Shown: positions 1-4,851 of the stretch, one piece after another
Layout of the letters: every line of letters starts with the position of its first letter
How positions within the stretch are numbered: position 1 is the first letter of the stretch
NCBI GenBank assembly: GCA_028877045.1
Contig: JAGWPQ010000248.1
Span: forward strand, 1-5,326
Direction: 5' to 3'
DNA length: 5,326 bases
Source: Bacteroidota bacterium
GTDB lineage: Bacteria; Bacteroidota; Bacteroidia; Chitinophagales; Chitinophagaceae
The notes under the pieces: model-generated
Databases searched by the model: none
What the model saw: only the letters and a program-made list of their open reading frames with translations
What the model was told of the DNA's origin: nothing
Translations under genes and position numbers: made by a program

Positions 1-171
1 AAAATTTCAAGAGAAAAAATTAAAAAAGACAACTGGATCATTCTAACACTTGAAGAAGCTGATGAAGTTAATTGGACAAATTATATTGAAGAAAATGAAG
101 GAAAAAAATATTTTGAACAAGCTCTAATTGATGGTTGGGTTTTAGTTTTTCATACTTACCCAGATGTTTGA
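1..171 (+). CDS. C-terminal fragment of an unrecognised protein (5' end outside window)
   Basis: Frame 1 is open from the left edge to a TGA at 169-171, giving 56 residues with no in-frame ATG, so the gene starts outside the window. The visible part is rich in Lys, Glu and Asp, with aromatic and hydrophobic patches near the end (IDGWVLVFHTYPDV). This looks like the end of a small soluble globular protein; no transmembrane stretch or known motif is visible. It converges on the methyltransferase gene with only 10 bp between the two stop codons and no hairpin terminator there. I do not recognise the family. The absence of stops in such AT-rich DNA and the protein-like composition favour a real gene, but 56 codons is short evidence. 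Confidence 0.65.
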   Translation, partial: KISREKIKKDNWIILTLEEADEVNWTNYIEENEGKKYFEQALIDGWVLVFHTYPDV

Positions 172-181
172 CTTGAATGCT

Positions 182-1363
182 TCACATATTTACTCGCTTA
201 AACAAAGCTGCAAACATAGAATCTGCTTTTATTTCATATCCTTTCAATAATTCTTTTTTAATTAATTGCAGTGATGGAAATTGTTGTTGAATAAAATCAA
301 CCGCATCTTCATTTTCTTTTTTAAATACCGAACAGGTGATGTATAAAAAATAACCATCTTTTGCCAGATGAGGGATGGTATTGCTGATTATTTTTTTCTG
401 CAAAGCCGCATATTCATTGATCTTTTCCTGATCGAAAAAAAACAATTGTTCGGGTGTCCGGCTCCAGGTACCGCTACCGCTGCAGGGAGCATCGCAGAGA
501 ATAATGTTAAATGTTGAATGTTGAATGCTAAATGCAGGTTTGATAAGATCGGCAATAAATGAATTGTATTTTTTTATGCCGGCTTTTGCGAAACGTTGTT
601 TGAGATTCTGTAAAATAGAAGAACGTACGTCTGAAACAGTTAATTGAACATTTTGTAAAACATCCATTGCAAGAATTGATTTACCGCCACTGGCTGCACA
701 GCAATCCCATAGCTGAGTCGGGAGTTGGGAGTCATTAGCCGGGAGTTTAAGAAATTCGGTGATGCGTTGAGATGAATGATCCTGCACCACCACTTCTTCA
801 TCAATATTTAAAGCCGAATCTATTTTACTTGAGTTGGGCAATGATAAACAAGTTGATGATAATTGTTTAAATGAGATTTTATTGGTTTGTAATTTTTCAG
901 CAACTGCTTTTTCTTTATTGGGGCGGATGCGCAAAAATAGGTCCGGTTGAATTAAATGTGATAGAGCTAAGGCAGTAGCGTCAATTGTTCCACTTAATTC
1001 ATCCTGCCAGGGAAAAATATCTTTTAAAGAAAAAGAGGGAAATTTTTTGAAAAGGAAATTAATTCGCTCCTGCAAATTCTTGCTCCATTCATTCCATGAT
1101 TCATCAAATAAAATACGCCATTCTCCTGCTTCATCATTACACAAATAAATAGCTGCTTTTAATTTTTCTTCGGCAGGCAATTCTTTCAAAGCATGGCCTA
1201 ACCGGTAATAGCAATAACACAGATGCGAAATGAATTTGCGGTCCTTTGAGCCGTGTTTTTTATTTTGAGAAAAATATTGTTTTAAGAAATGTACCAATGG
1301 AACTGAACCATCATACTTTTTAATTAAACTGATCGAAGTGTTGAAATATGACTGAAAACGCAT
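182..1363 (-). CDS. RsmB/NOP-family SAM-dependent RNA (cytosine-C5) methyltransferase, RsmB-like
   Basis: It is predicted to transfer a methyl group from S-adenosylmethionine to C5 of a cytosine in RNA, probably 16S rRNA, in the cytoplasm. Numbered from ATG 1361-1363 (393 aa), residues ~1-115 resemble the NusB-like RNA-binding domain of RsmB, including a GSKDRKFI segment near 38-45. A VVVQDHSSQ segment at ~191-199 matches the conserved (V)QDxSSQ stretch before the SAM domain. Motif I is DCCAASGGKS from D220, a variant of the usual DxCAAPGGK. Motif IV is DAPCSGSGTW at 291-300, with C294 the cysteine linked to product release. Motif VI is YITCS, with C344 the expected nucleophile. All catalytic residues are intact and the length is near normal (E. 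coli RsmB 429 aa). A TTG at 1391-1393 would add 10 residues; I prefer the ATG because the extension is not conserved-looking. Neither start has a clear Shine-Dalgarno sequence, and I see no convincing promoter upstream. The exact target base cannot be read from sequence; RsmF-like activity is the alternative. Confidence 0.92.
   Translation of the reverse strand: MRFQSYFNTSISLIKKYDGSVPLVHFLKQYFSQNKKHGSKDRKFISHLCYCYYRLGHALKELPAEEKLKAAIYLCNDEAGEWRILFDESWNEWSKNLQERINFLFKKFPSFSLKDIFPWQDELSGTIDATALALSHLIQPDLFLRIRPNKEKAVAEKLQTNKISFKQLSSTCLSLPNSSKIDSALNIDEEVVVQDHSSQRITEFLKLPANDSQLPTQLWDCCAASGGKSILAMDVLQNVQLTVSDVRSSILQNLKQRFAKAGIKKYNSFIADLIKPAFSIQHSTFNIILCDAPCSGSGTWSRTPEQLFFFDQEKINEYAALQKKIISNTIPHLAKDGYFLYITCSVFKKENEDAVDFIQQQFPSLQLIKKELLKGYEIKADSMFAALFKRVNM
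503..535. repeat. Heptamer-period repeat AATGTTR (about 4.7 units) inside the methyltransferase gene
   Basis: On the + strand, successive 7-bp units from 503 read AATGTTA, AATGTTG, AATGTTG, AATGCTA, then a partial AATGC. On the coding (-) strand they encode AFSIQHSTFNI, residues 277-287. This falls between a conserved ADL segment and the strand leading into motif IV (IILCDAPCSG), a position expected to be a surface loop. A 7-bp period is not a codon multiple, so units are read in successive frames and three units add seven residues. The periodicity is seen directly; an origin as an inserted or expanded repeat is inference. Confidence 0.75.
717..747. repeat. Heptamer-period repeat GTCGGGA-like (about 4.4 units) inside the methyltransferase gene
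   Basis: On the + strand, units from 717 read GTCGGGA, GTTGGGA, GTCATTA, GCCGGGA, then a partial GTT. The period is again 7 bp although the unit is unrelated to that of the 503-535 tract. The coding strand gives KLPANDSQLPT, residues 206-216, just before the motif I strand (LWDCCAASGGK), again a probable loop. It is much more GC-rich than the flanking DNA. The third unit is degenerate, so this looks like an old or decaying tract. Confidence 0.65.
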
Positions 1364-1495
1364 TAAATTACTTTTTAGGCCCACAAAAATCAAATGGCAA
1401 TTTTAATATATACCTTCTCAAATTGAGCTAATTAGAAAGCTTCTTTCGGTCCAAATATCTTTAATTTAGCGAACTCAAATTTTTTTCCCTCAAAA

Positions 1496-1527
1496 TTTCA
1501 TGGTTTAAAGCTTAGCCCTTACCTTTG
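1496..1527 (+). promoter_or_regulatory. Probable rpsT promoter, Bacteroidota type (-33 / -7)
   Basis: TACCTTTG at 1520-1527 matches the Bacteroidota -7 consensus TAnnTTTG exactly. TTTC at 1496-1499 is a one-mismatch -33 element (consensus TTTG) with a 20-bp spacer, inside the known range. Transcription would begin near 1531-1534, leaving a leader of roughly 13-16 nt before the rpsT ATG. A second, weaker match, TATCTTTA at 1456-1463, could provide a longer transcript. The rest of the divergent region 1364-1546 shows a small GAAAG/CTTTC dyad (1435-1447) and no clear promoter for the leftward methyltransferase gene. Confidence 0.65.
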
Positions 1528-1530
1528 CCG

Positions 1531-1543
1531 TCCTTAAAAAGGA
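1531..1543 (+). promoter_or_regulatory. rpsT Shine-Dalgarno sequence within a small inverted repeat
   Basis: AAGGA at 1539-1543 is a Shine-Dalgarno-like sequence 3 nt before ATG 1547, a closer spacing than usual. It is the right arm of a perfect inverted repeat: TCCTT (1531-1535), AAA, AAGGA (1539-1543). With the predicted start point near 1531-1534, this 5-bp hairpin would sit at or overlap the extreme 5' end of the mRNA. It is short and AU-rich, so a regulatory effect is only a possibility. No other start in the window has such a clear Shine-Dalgarno match. Confidence 0.45.
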
Positions 1544-1546
1544 AAT

Positions 1547-1798
1547 ATGGCAAATCACTCAGCTACTAAAAAAGATACAAGACAAGCGTCAAAACGCAGA
1601 GACAGCAATAAGTATTATGGCAAAACTACCCGTAATGCAATTCGTGAGTTAAAAACTTCTGATGATAAGAAGGTTTATGACGAGAAATTACCTGATGTTA
1701 TTTCTATGATCGATAAATTGGCAAAACGCGGTATCATTCATAAGAATAAAGCTGCTAATTTAAAGAGCAAATTAGCAAAGACAAAAGCCAAAGCTTAA
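1547..1798 (+). CDS. rpsT: 30S ribosomal protein S20
   Basis: This 83-residue, Lys/Arg-rich protein binds 16S rRNA and is a primary assembly protein of the small ribosomal subunit. The N-terminus MANHSATKKDTRQASKRR and the following YYGKTTRNAI match the S20 signature (typically MANxxSAKKRIRQxxKRR...TxxRNxI). The C-terminal half keeps the family's helical pattern with a KNKAANLKSKLA segment close to the usual HKNxAARxKSRL. The length is slightly below E. coli S20 (87 aa). The ATG follows an AAGGA ribosome-binding site and a Bacteroidota-type promoter, and the gene ends 21 bp before a strong intrinsic terminator, so it is transcribed alone. The tail is Lys/Ala-rich, as is common in S20. Confidence 0.98.
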   Translation: MANHSATKKDTRQASKRRDSNKYYGKTTRNAIRELKTSDDKKVYDEKLPDVISMIDKLAKRGIIHKNKAANLKSKLAKTKAKA

Positions 1799-1819
1799 TT
1801 ACATATAAATTAATTGAAG

Positions 1820-1852
1820 AAACAGTTGACGATTTAGTTGACTGTTTTTTTA
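1820..1852 (+). terminator. Rho-independent terminator of rpsT
   Basis: An 11-bp stem (1820-1830 with 1837-1847) closes on a 6-nt loop GATTTA and runs into a T tract at 1845-1851. The outer seven pairs (AAACAGT/ACTGTTT) are perfect, followed by two G-U wobbles, then A-U and C-G. The T tract overlaps the stop codon of the convergent kinase gene (1850-1852). Read on the other strand, the two wobbles become C-A mismatches and the U tract is poor, so the signal favours rpsT. Confidence 0.85.
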
Positions 1853-3223
1853 TGCCCCTACCTTAAAGCTTGTGGTGAACCGGTTTGTATTTTTATCGGC
1901 AAGGCTATATTTAAAATTGCCGTGATGCAGCATAATGATCCTATCTACGATTGAAAGTCCCAGCCCAAAGCCTTTAATATCTTTTGAATTACTTCCCCGG
2001 AAGAATGGCACTTTTAGTTTTTCGATTTCCGACTCAGTCAATGTGCTTCCCTGATTATCGAAATGTATATTGATGAATTCTGCAGAGGCATCGATGGTTA
2101 CAACTATTTTTTTATTGGTAGAATATTGCCATGCATTTTTTATTAAATTACTGAAAGCTACTTTTAAAAGGGCTTCATTTCCTTTGATCATTAAACCGTT
2201 TTCATCGTCTGGAACATTTGTAAACTGCAAGTCAATATCGATGCCCTGCAACATTTTTTTAATATTGCTGATAGTATCGTACAATACTTCATCTACACGT
2301 ATCAATGGCCATTTGTCGGATGATTGAATTTTCTCGTATTGCGATAACAATAATAAAGAATTGGTCAAATCGATTAATCCGGACTGATCTTCTTTTAAAG
2401 ATTCCAGAAGCTTTTTATACTCTTCTTTCGAAAGATCTTTTCGCAATGCCGATTCTGTTTGAGCCAGCATCGAAGCCAACGGGGTTCTCAGTTCATGTGA
2501 TGCATGATGAACAAAGCTTTTCTCTGATTCAAATGCCTGATTTAATCTTTCAAGCATAGCATTGAAGTTTCTTGCGATATGGTTTACTTCATTATTTTTT
2601 TTACCAACACTTATTCGTTCAAAAAGGTTTAGTTCGGTTGTACGTTTAATTTGCTCACCCAGCCGAACCAAAGGTTTGAAAGCCTGATGTACAAATAAGA
2701 ACGAGAACAATAAAGTAATGACAAAGCCTGCAATAAATACAGTTCCTAAAATAAATTTTAATGTTCGTAATTTGTTTAGCCCATTTGTGTCAATGCCTGA
2801 AACAAGTACATAGACTTTATTCTCTGGTATATATAATGCAATGCATTCTCGTATACCAACTGAATACCGGTATTCAAATTTCGGCGCATTACGTATGTTT
2901 TGTGCAAACGAAGCATTTAATTCTACCGACAGAGAATCGGGATCTTTGTATAAAACATGATAAGAAGAGTCATGGATCGATAATGTTTCGTTGCTGAAAA
3001 AATCATTGCAGATACTCGACAGATCAGATGACAAAAATTTTTTATTGTCCGATTTGTCCAGAACAAATTCTTTATAGATCATGTACCCATCCGACCGCAA
3101 ATGATTGTACGAATCGCTTTCCCTGTAATTAAAATAAAGAATATAGATGGATGCAGAACTTATAATTAATACAAGTGCTACAAAAAAAGTAAACAGAACA
3201 GCGAAACGTAATTTCAGATTCAT
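1850..3223 (-). CDS. Two-component sensor histidine kinase (HAMP, HisKA, HATPase)
   Basis: This inner-membrane kinase autophosphorylates on His and passes the phosphate to the response regulator encoded just upstream. In the 457 residues, TM1 is at ~8-30 and a periplasmic sensor domain spans ~31-152. TM2 is at ~155-177, a HAMP linker at ~178-231, and HisKA at ~232-297 with the H-box ASHELRTP (phospho-acceptor H243). The ATPase domain spans ~345-456 with N-box NLIKNAWQYS (N359, N363), F-box PFFRG (406-410) and G2 box GFGLGLS (418-424). The G1 region DNQGST (389-394) lacks the second glycine of the usual DxGxG, a variation I believe occurs among related kinases. The only two cysteines, C72 and C127, are both periplasmic. 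The start lies 9 bp after the regulator's stop codon, so the pair is cotranscribed. The architecture resembles CusS-type kinases; the signal is unknown. Confidence 0.95.
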   Translation of the reverse strand: MNLKLRFAVLFTFFVALVLIISSASIYILYFNYRESDSYNHLRSDGYMIYKEFVLDKSDNKKFLSSDLSSICNDFFSNETLSIHDSSYHVLYKDPDSLSVELNASFAQNIRNAPKFEYRYSVGIRECIALYIPENKVYVLVSGIDTNGLNKLRTLKFILGTVFIAGFVITLLFSFLFVHQAFKPLVRLGEQIKRTTELNLFERISVGKKNNEVNHIARNFNAMLERLNQAFESEKSFVHHASHELRTPLASMLAQTESALRKDLSKEEYKKLLESLKEDQSGLIDLTNSLLLLSQYEKIQSSDKWPLIRVDEVLYDTISNIKKMLQGIDIDLQFTNVPDDENGLMIKGNEALLKVAFSNLIKNAWQYSTNKKIVVTIDASAEFINIHFDNQGSTLTESEIEKLKVPFFRGSNSKDIKGFGLGLSIVDRIIMLHHGNFKYSLADKNTNRFTTSFKVGA

Positions 3224-3232
3224 ACAGTTATT

Positions 3233-3916
3233 TTATTTCATGTAATAACCAAAGCCGGGTTTGGTATGAATCAATTTATCTTCGAATTTCTTATCAATTT
3301 TATTTCTGAGAAAACTAATATACACTTCGATGGTATTGGTACCCGTATCAAAATTCAGATCCCATACTTTTTCTAATATTTCATGCTTCGATATTACCTT
3401 GTTCCTATTGCTTGCCAATAAGGTTAATAATGAAAACTCTTTTGCGGTAAGTGGGATTTCTGCACCTGCTCTGGTAACTATTTTTGTTATGAAATCGATG
3501 TGAAGGTCTTCCACATCAATAAATTTAATATTGGATTCTTCCGAATCGGTTCGTTTCAATGAAACCTTGATCCGGGCAAACAATTCATCAAAATGAAAAG
3601 GTTTTACAATATAATCATCAGCGCCATAACCAAATGCATCAATCTTATCCTGCAGTTCGCCCAAAGCAGTAAGCATGATGATCGGAATATTTTTATTGGC
3701 TGCACGGAATTCTTTACAAAGTGCCATCCCATTTTTATACGGAAGATTTATGTCCAATAGGATCAAAGAATACTGATGCTGGTTGAATAATTTCTCAGCA
3801 ACCTGCCCGTCGTATGCCACATCAGTCTTATATCCCTGATTATTCAGTTCTTCCTGAATAACAAAACTCAACTTGGCCTCATCTTCGGCTAATAATATTC
3901 TGTATTCTTTTTCCAT
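3233..3916 (-). CDS. OmpR/PhoB-family DNA-binding response regulator
   Basis: This 227-residue cytoplasmic transcription factor is the likely partner of the downstream histidine kinase. The receiver domain (~5-118) carries the acidic pair E11/D12, phospho-acceptor D55 in LILLDINLP, T83 in MLTA and K105 in VKPF, all intact. A short linker (~119-127) leads to the winged-helix effector domain (~128-227), with the transactivation region PLTAKEFSLL, the recognition helix near 193-208 (TNTIEVYISFLRNKID) and the terminal wing GFGYYM. The length is typical. The start is ATG 3914-3916 with no Shine-Dalgarno sequence. The promoter is unclear: the best -7 match upstream on this strand is TAATTTTC (one mismatch), without a good -33. 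Target genes cannot be read from sequence; the head-GIN gene and its own operon are reasonable candidates. Confidence 0.96.
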   Translation of the reverse strand: MEKEYRILLAEDEAKLSFVIQEELNNQGYKTDVAYDGQVAEKLFNQHQYSLILLDINLPYKNGMALCKEFRAANKNIPIIMLTALGELQDKIDAFGYGADDYIVKPFHFDELFARIKVSLKRTDSEESNIKFIDVEDLHIDFITKIVTRAGAEIPLTAKEFSLLTLLASNRNKVISKHEILEKVWDLNFDTGTNTIEVYISFLRNKIDKKFEDKLIHTKPGFGYYMK

Positions 3917-4025
3917 TGTTATAAGATTTAAGAAAATTAAAGCGAATGTTTTTGTAAAAAAATTTCACCTGCGCTTTCAAAAAGAAAACACATTTCAACT
4001 TCTTAATAACGTTGGGAAACCGAAC
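3917..4025 (-). other. Spacer between head-GIN and response regulator genes, with TGAAA repeats
   Basis: This 109-bp AT-rich gap holds no ORF of note and no hairpin plus U-tract terminator for the head-GIN gene, so read-through into the regulator is possible. On the - strand TGAAA occurs three times (complement of TTTCA at 3963-3967, 3975-3979 and 3993-3997), spaced 12 and 18 bp. An inverted repeat AAAGCG (3939-3944) / CGCTTT (3972-3977) overlaps the middle copy. Either could be a regulator site, but both are short enough to arise by chance in such AT-rich DNA. Confidence 0.3.
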
Positions 4026-4748
4026 TTATTGTAATTGCTTTATTTGGCCACTTCCGGCAATATGTTGGGATATTTTAGGATTGCCTCTGTAAAAAACATC
4101 GCCGCTACCGGCAATATTAATCGTAAGACTATTATCGGCAAATAAGTTTACGTTGCCACTACCGGCAATATGAACTTCCGCGTTCTCAGATTTCAGGTTT
4201 TCGGCTTTATAATCGCCATGCCCTGCAATATGAATTTCCTGATCTTTTGTTTCGCCCGAAAGAATAATATTACCACTGCCTGCAATACTCGCCTTAACCC
4301 TAGGCGTATTTATATCTAAATTCATGTCGCCACTGCCGGCAATACTTAAATCAAGTTTATTATTCCCGGTAAATTTGTCTTTCCCGATAATATTGCCACT
4401 GCCCGCCAATTCAACCGCCTCCAATTCATCAGTAGTGATATATATTTTAATTGTTTTATCCGAAATCAATCTTTCATGATCTCTTGATTTGATGATTAAC
4501 CAATCGCCTTCATTCTCCACAATGATATGCGGCATTAAATTATCATCAGCCTCTACTTTTACTGCAGCCGATGAGCCTTTGGCAATCTCAACATCATAGC
4601 TTCCTGCCAACTTGATCTTATTTGCAACACGAATATTTCTATCCTGCGTAATAATATTTCCATTACCCTTTACTCTTCTGCCGATCATCAGGTCGCAACC
4701 CGATAAAAAGAAAGCAACAGTAAGAAACCCGAATAAAATATTTTTCAT
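4026..4748 (-). CDS. Head-GIN domain (DUF2807) lipoprotein
   Basis: This 240-residue protein has a lipoprotein signal peptide: N-terminal MKN, a hydrophobic core, and lipobox LSGC with C18 as the lipidated residue. The mature protein starts CDLMIGRRVKGNGNI and matches the DUF2807 'putative auto-transporter adhesin, head GIN domain' pattern. The motif (I/L)AGSG(N/D/Q) recurs at 114, 136, 155, 174 (as IAGHG), 194, 212 and 230, with a diverged LAGSY at 47. The 18-22 residue spacing fits a beta-solenoid with one turn per repeat. After C18 there is Asp at +2 and no obvious acidic or K/Q-led surface-export signal, so a periplasm-facing anchor is the simpler guess. The molecular function of this family is not established. 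It lies 109 bp upstream of the response regulator on the same strand and may be cotranscribed with it. It diverges from guaA; no convincing promoter was seen for it. Confidence 0.9.
   Translation of the reverse strand: MKNILFGFLTVAFFLSGCDLMIGRRVKGNGNIITQDRNIRVANKIKLAGSYDVEIAKGSSAAVKVEADDNLMPHIIVENEGDWLIIKSRDHERLISDKTIKIYITTDELEAVELAGSGNIIGKDKFTGNNKLDLSIAGSGDMNLDINTPRVKASIAGSGNIILSGETKDQEIHIAGHGDYKAENLKSENAEVHIAGSGNVNLFADNSLTINIAGSGDVFYRGNPKISQHIAGSGQIKQLQ
4047..4409 (-). repeat. Seven degenerate DNA repeats encoding the (I/L)AGSG turns
   Basis: On the + strand a GC-richer block of the form TTGCCACTGCCGGCAATA recurs every ~54-66 bp, in step with the IAGSG protein motif. Copies lie near 4047, 4101, 4155, 4215, 4272, 4329 and 4395. 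The DNA resemblance follows from the protein repeats plus similar codon choice (GCC GGC or GCC GGT for Ala-Gly, AGT GGC for Ser-Gly). Several copies contain the palindrome GCCGGC or near it. This is coding repetition, not a CRISPR array: the spacers are codons of variable solenoid strands. Confidence 0.8.
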
Positions 4749-4807
4749 AAAATTTATTTAATTAAGCAAGTTAGAAAAAACATTTGTGAATTTATGACCA
4801 TTCATGT

Positions 4808-4831
4808 TGCTACATTAGCCGCTAATCAGCA
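4808..4831. promoter_or_regulatory. Quasi-palindrome in the head-GIN/guaA divergent region, candidate operator
   Basis: The core is a perfect dyad, ATTAGC (4814-4819), C (4820), GCTAAT (4821-4826). It is flanked by a second pair of complementary arms, TGCT (4808-4811) and AGCA (4828-4831), offset by one base. A one-base centre cannot form an RNA hairpin loop without opening pairs, so a dimeric protein site in DNA is the likelier reading. It overlaps the region where the guaA -33 element should lie. The regulator is unknown, and it could act on either divergent gene. Confidence 0.4.
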
Positions 4832-4840
4832 TAATTCTTT

Positions 4841-4848
4841 TACTTTTG
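4841..4848 (+). promoter_or_regulatory. guaA -7 promoter element (TAnnTTTG)
   Basis: TACTTTTG matches the Bacteroidota -7 consensus exactly and lies 3 bp before the guaA ATG. No good -33 TTTG is seen 19-20 bp upstream; the nearest candidate is TTAG at 4815-4818 (22-bp spacer), inside the quasi-palindrome. A start point 4-7 nt after the element would fall at or just inside the ATG at 4852, implying a leaderless or nearly leaderless mRNA. Confidence 0.6.
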
Positions 4849-4851
4849 CGC

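Noticed and set aside
389..560. Possible mobile-element remnant suggested by the repeat tract in the methyltransferase
   Set aside because: The reading frame and all catalytic motifs are intact, and there are no terminal inverted repeats, target duplication or transposase sequence; a short tandem tract explains what is seen.
389..1200. Unusual motif I (DCCAASGGK instead of DxCAAPGGK) as a sign of an inactive enzyme
   Set aside because: The glycines, lysine and both catalytic cysteines are present, so this looks like a subfamily variant and not loss of function.
1364..1393. TTG start at 1391-1393 for the methyltransferase, adding ten residues
   Set aside because: A standard ATG at 1361-1363 lies just downstream, and the extra residues show no family similarity; it cannot be fully excluded.
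2070..2997. Three open + strand frames at 2070-2327, 2305-2559 and 2761-2997
   Set aside because: They lie antisense inside the histidine kinase gene, overlap each other, and give Cys/Phe/Leu-rich peptides with no family resemblance; they are shadows of the kinase.
4047..4409. Regularly spaced similar DNA blocks resembling a CRISPR array
   Set aside because: The repeats are degenerate, in phase with codons, and encode the IAGSG motif of a solenoid lipoprotein; the intervals are coding and no cas gene is near.
4781..4806. TGAAT/ATTCA inverted repeat in the head-GIN/guaA spacer
   Set aside because: Five-base arms with an 8-nt gap in very AT-rich DNA are expected by chance, and it aligns with no promoter element.
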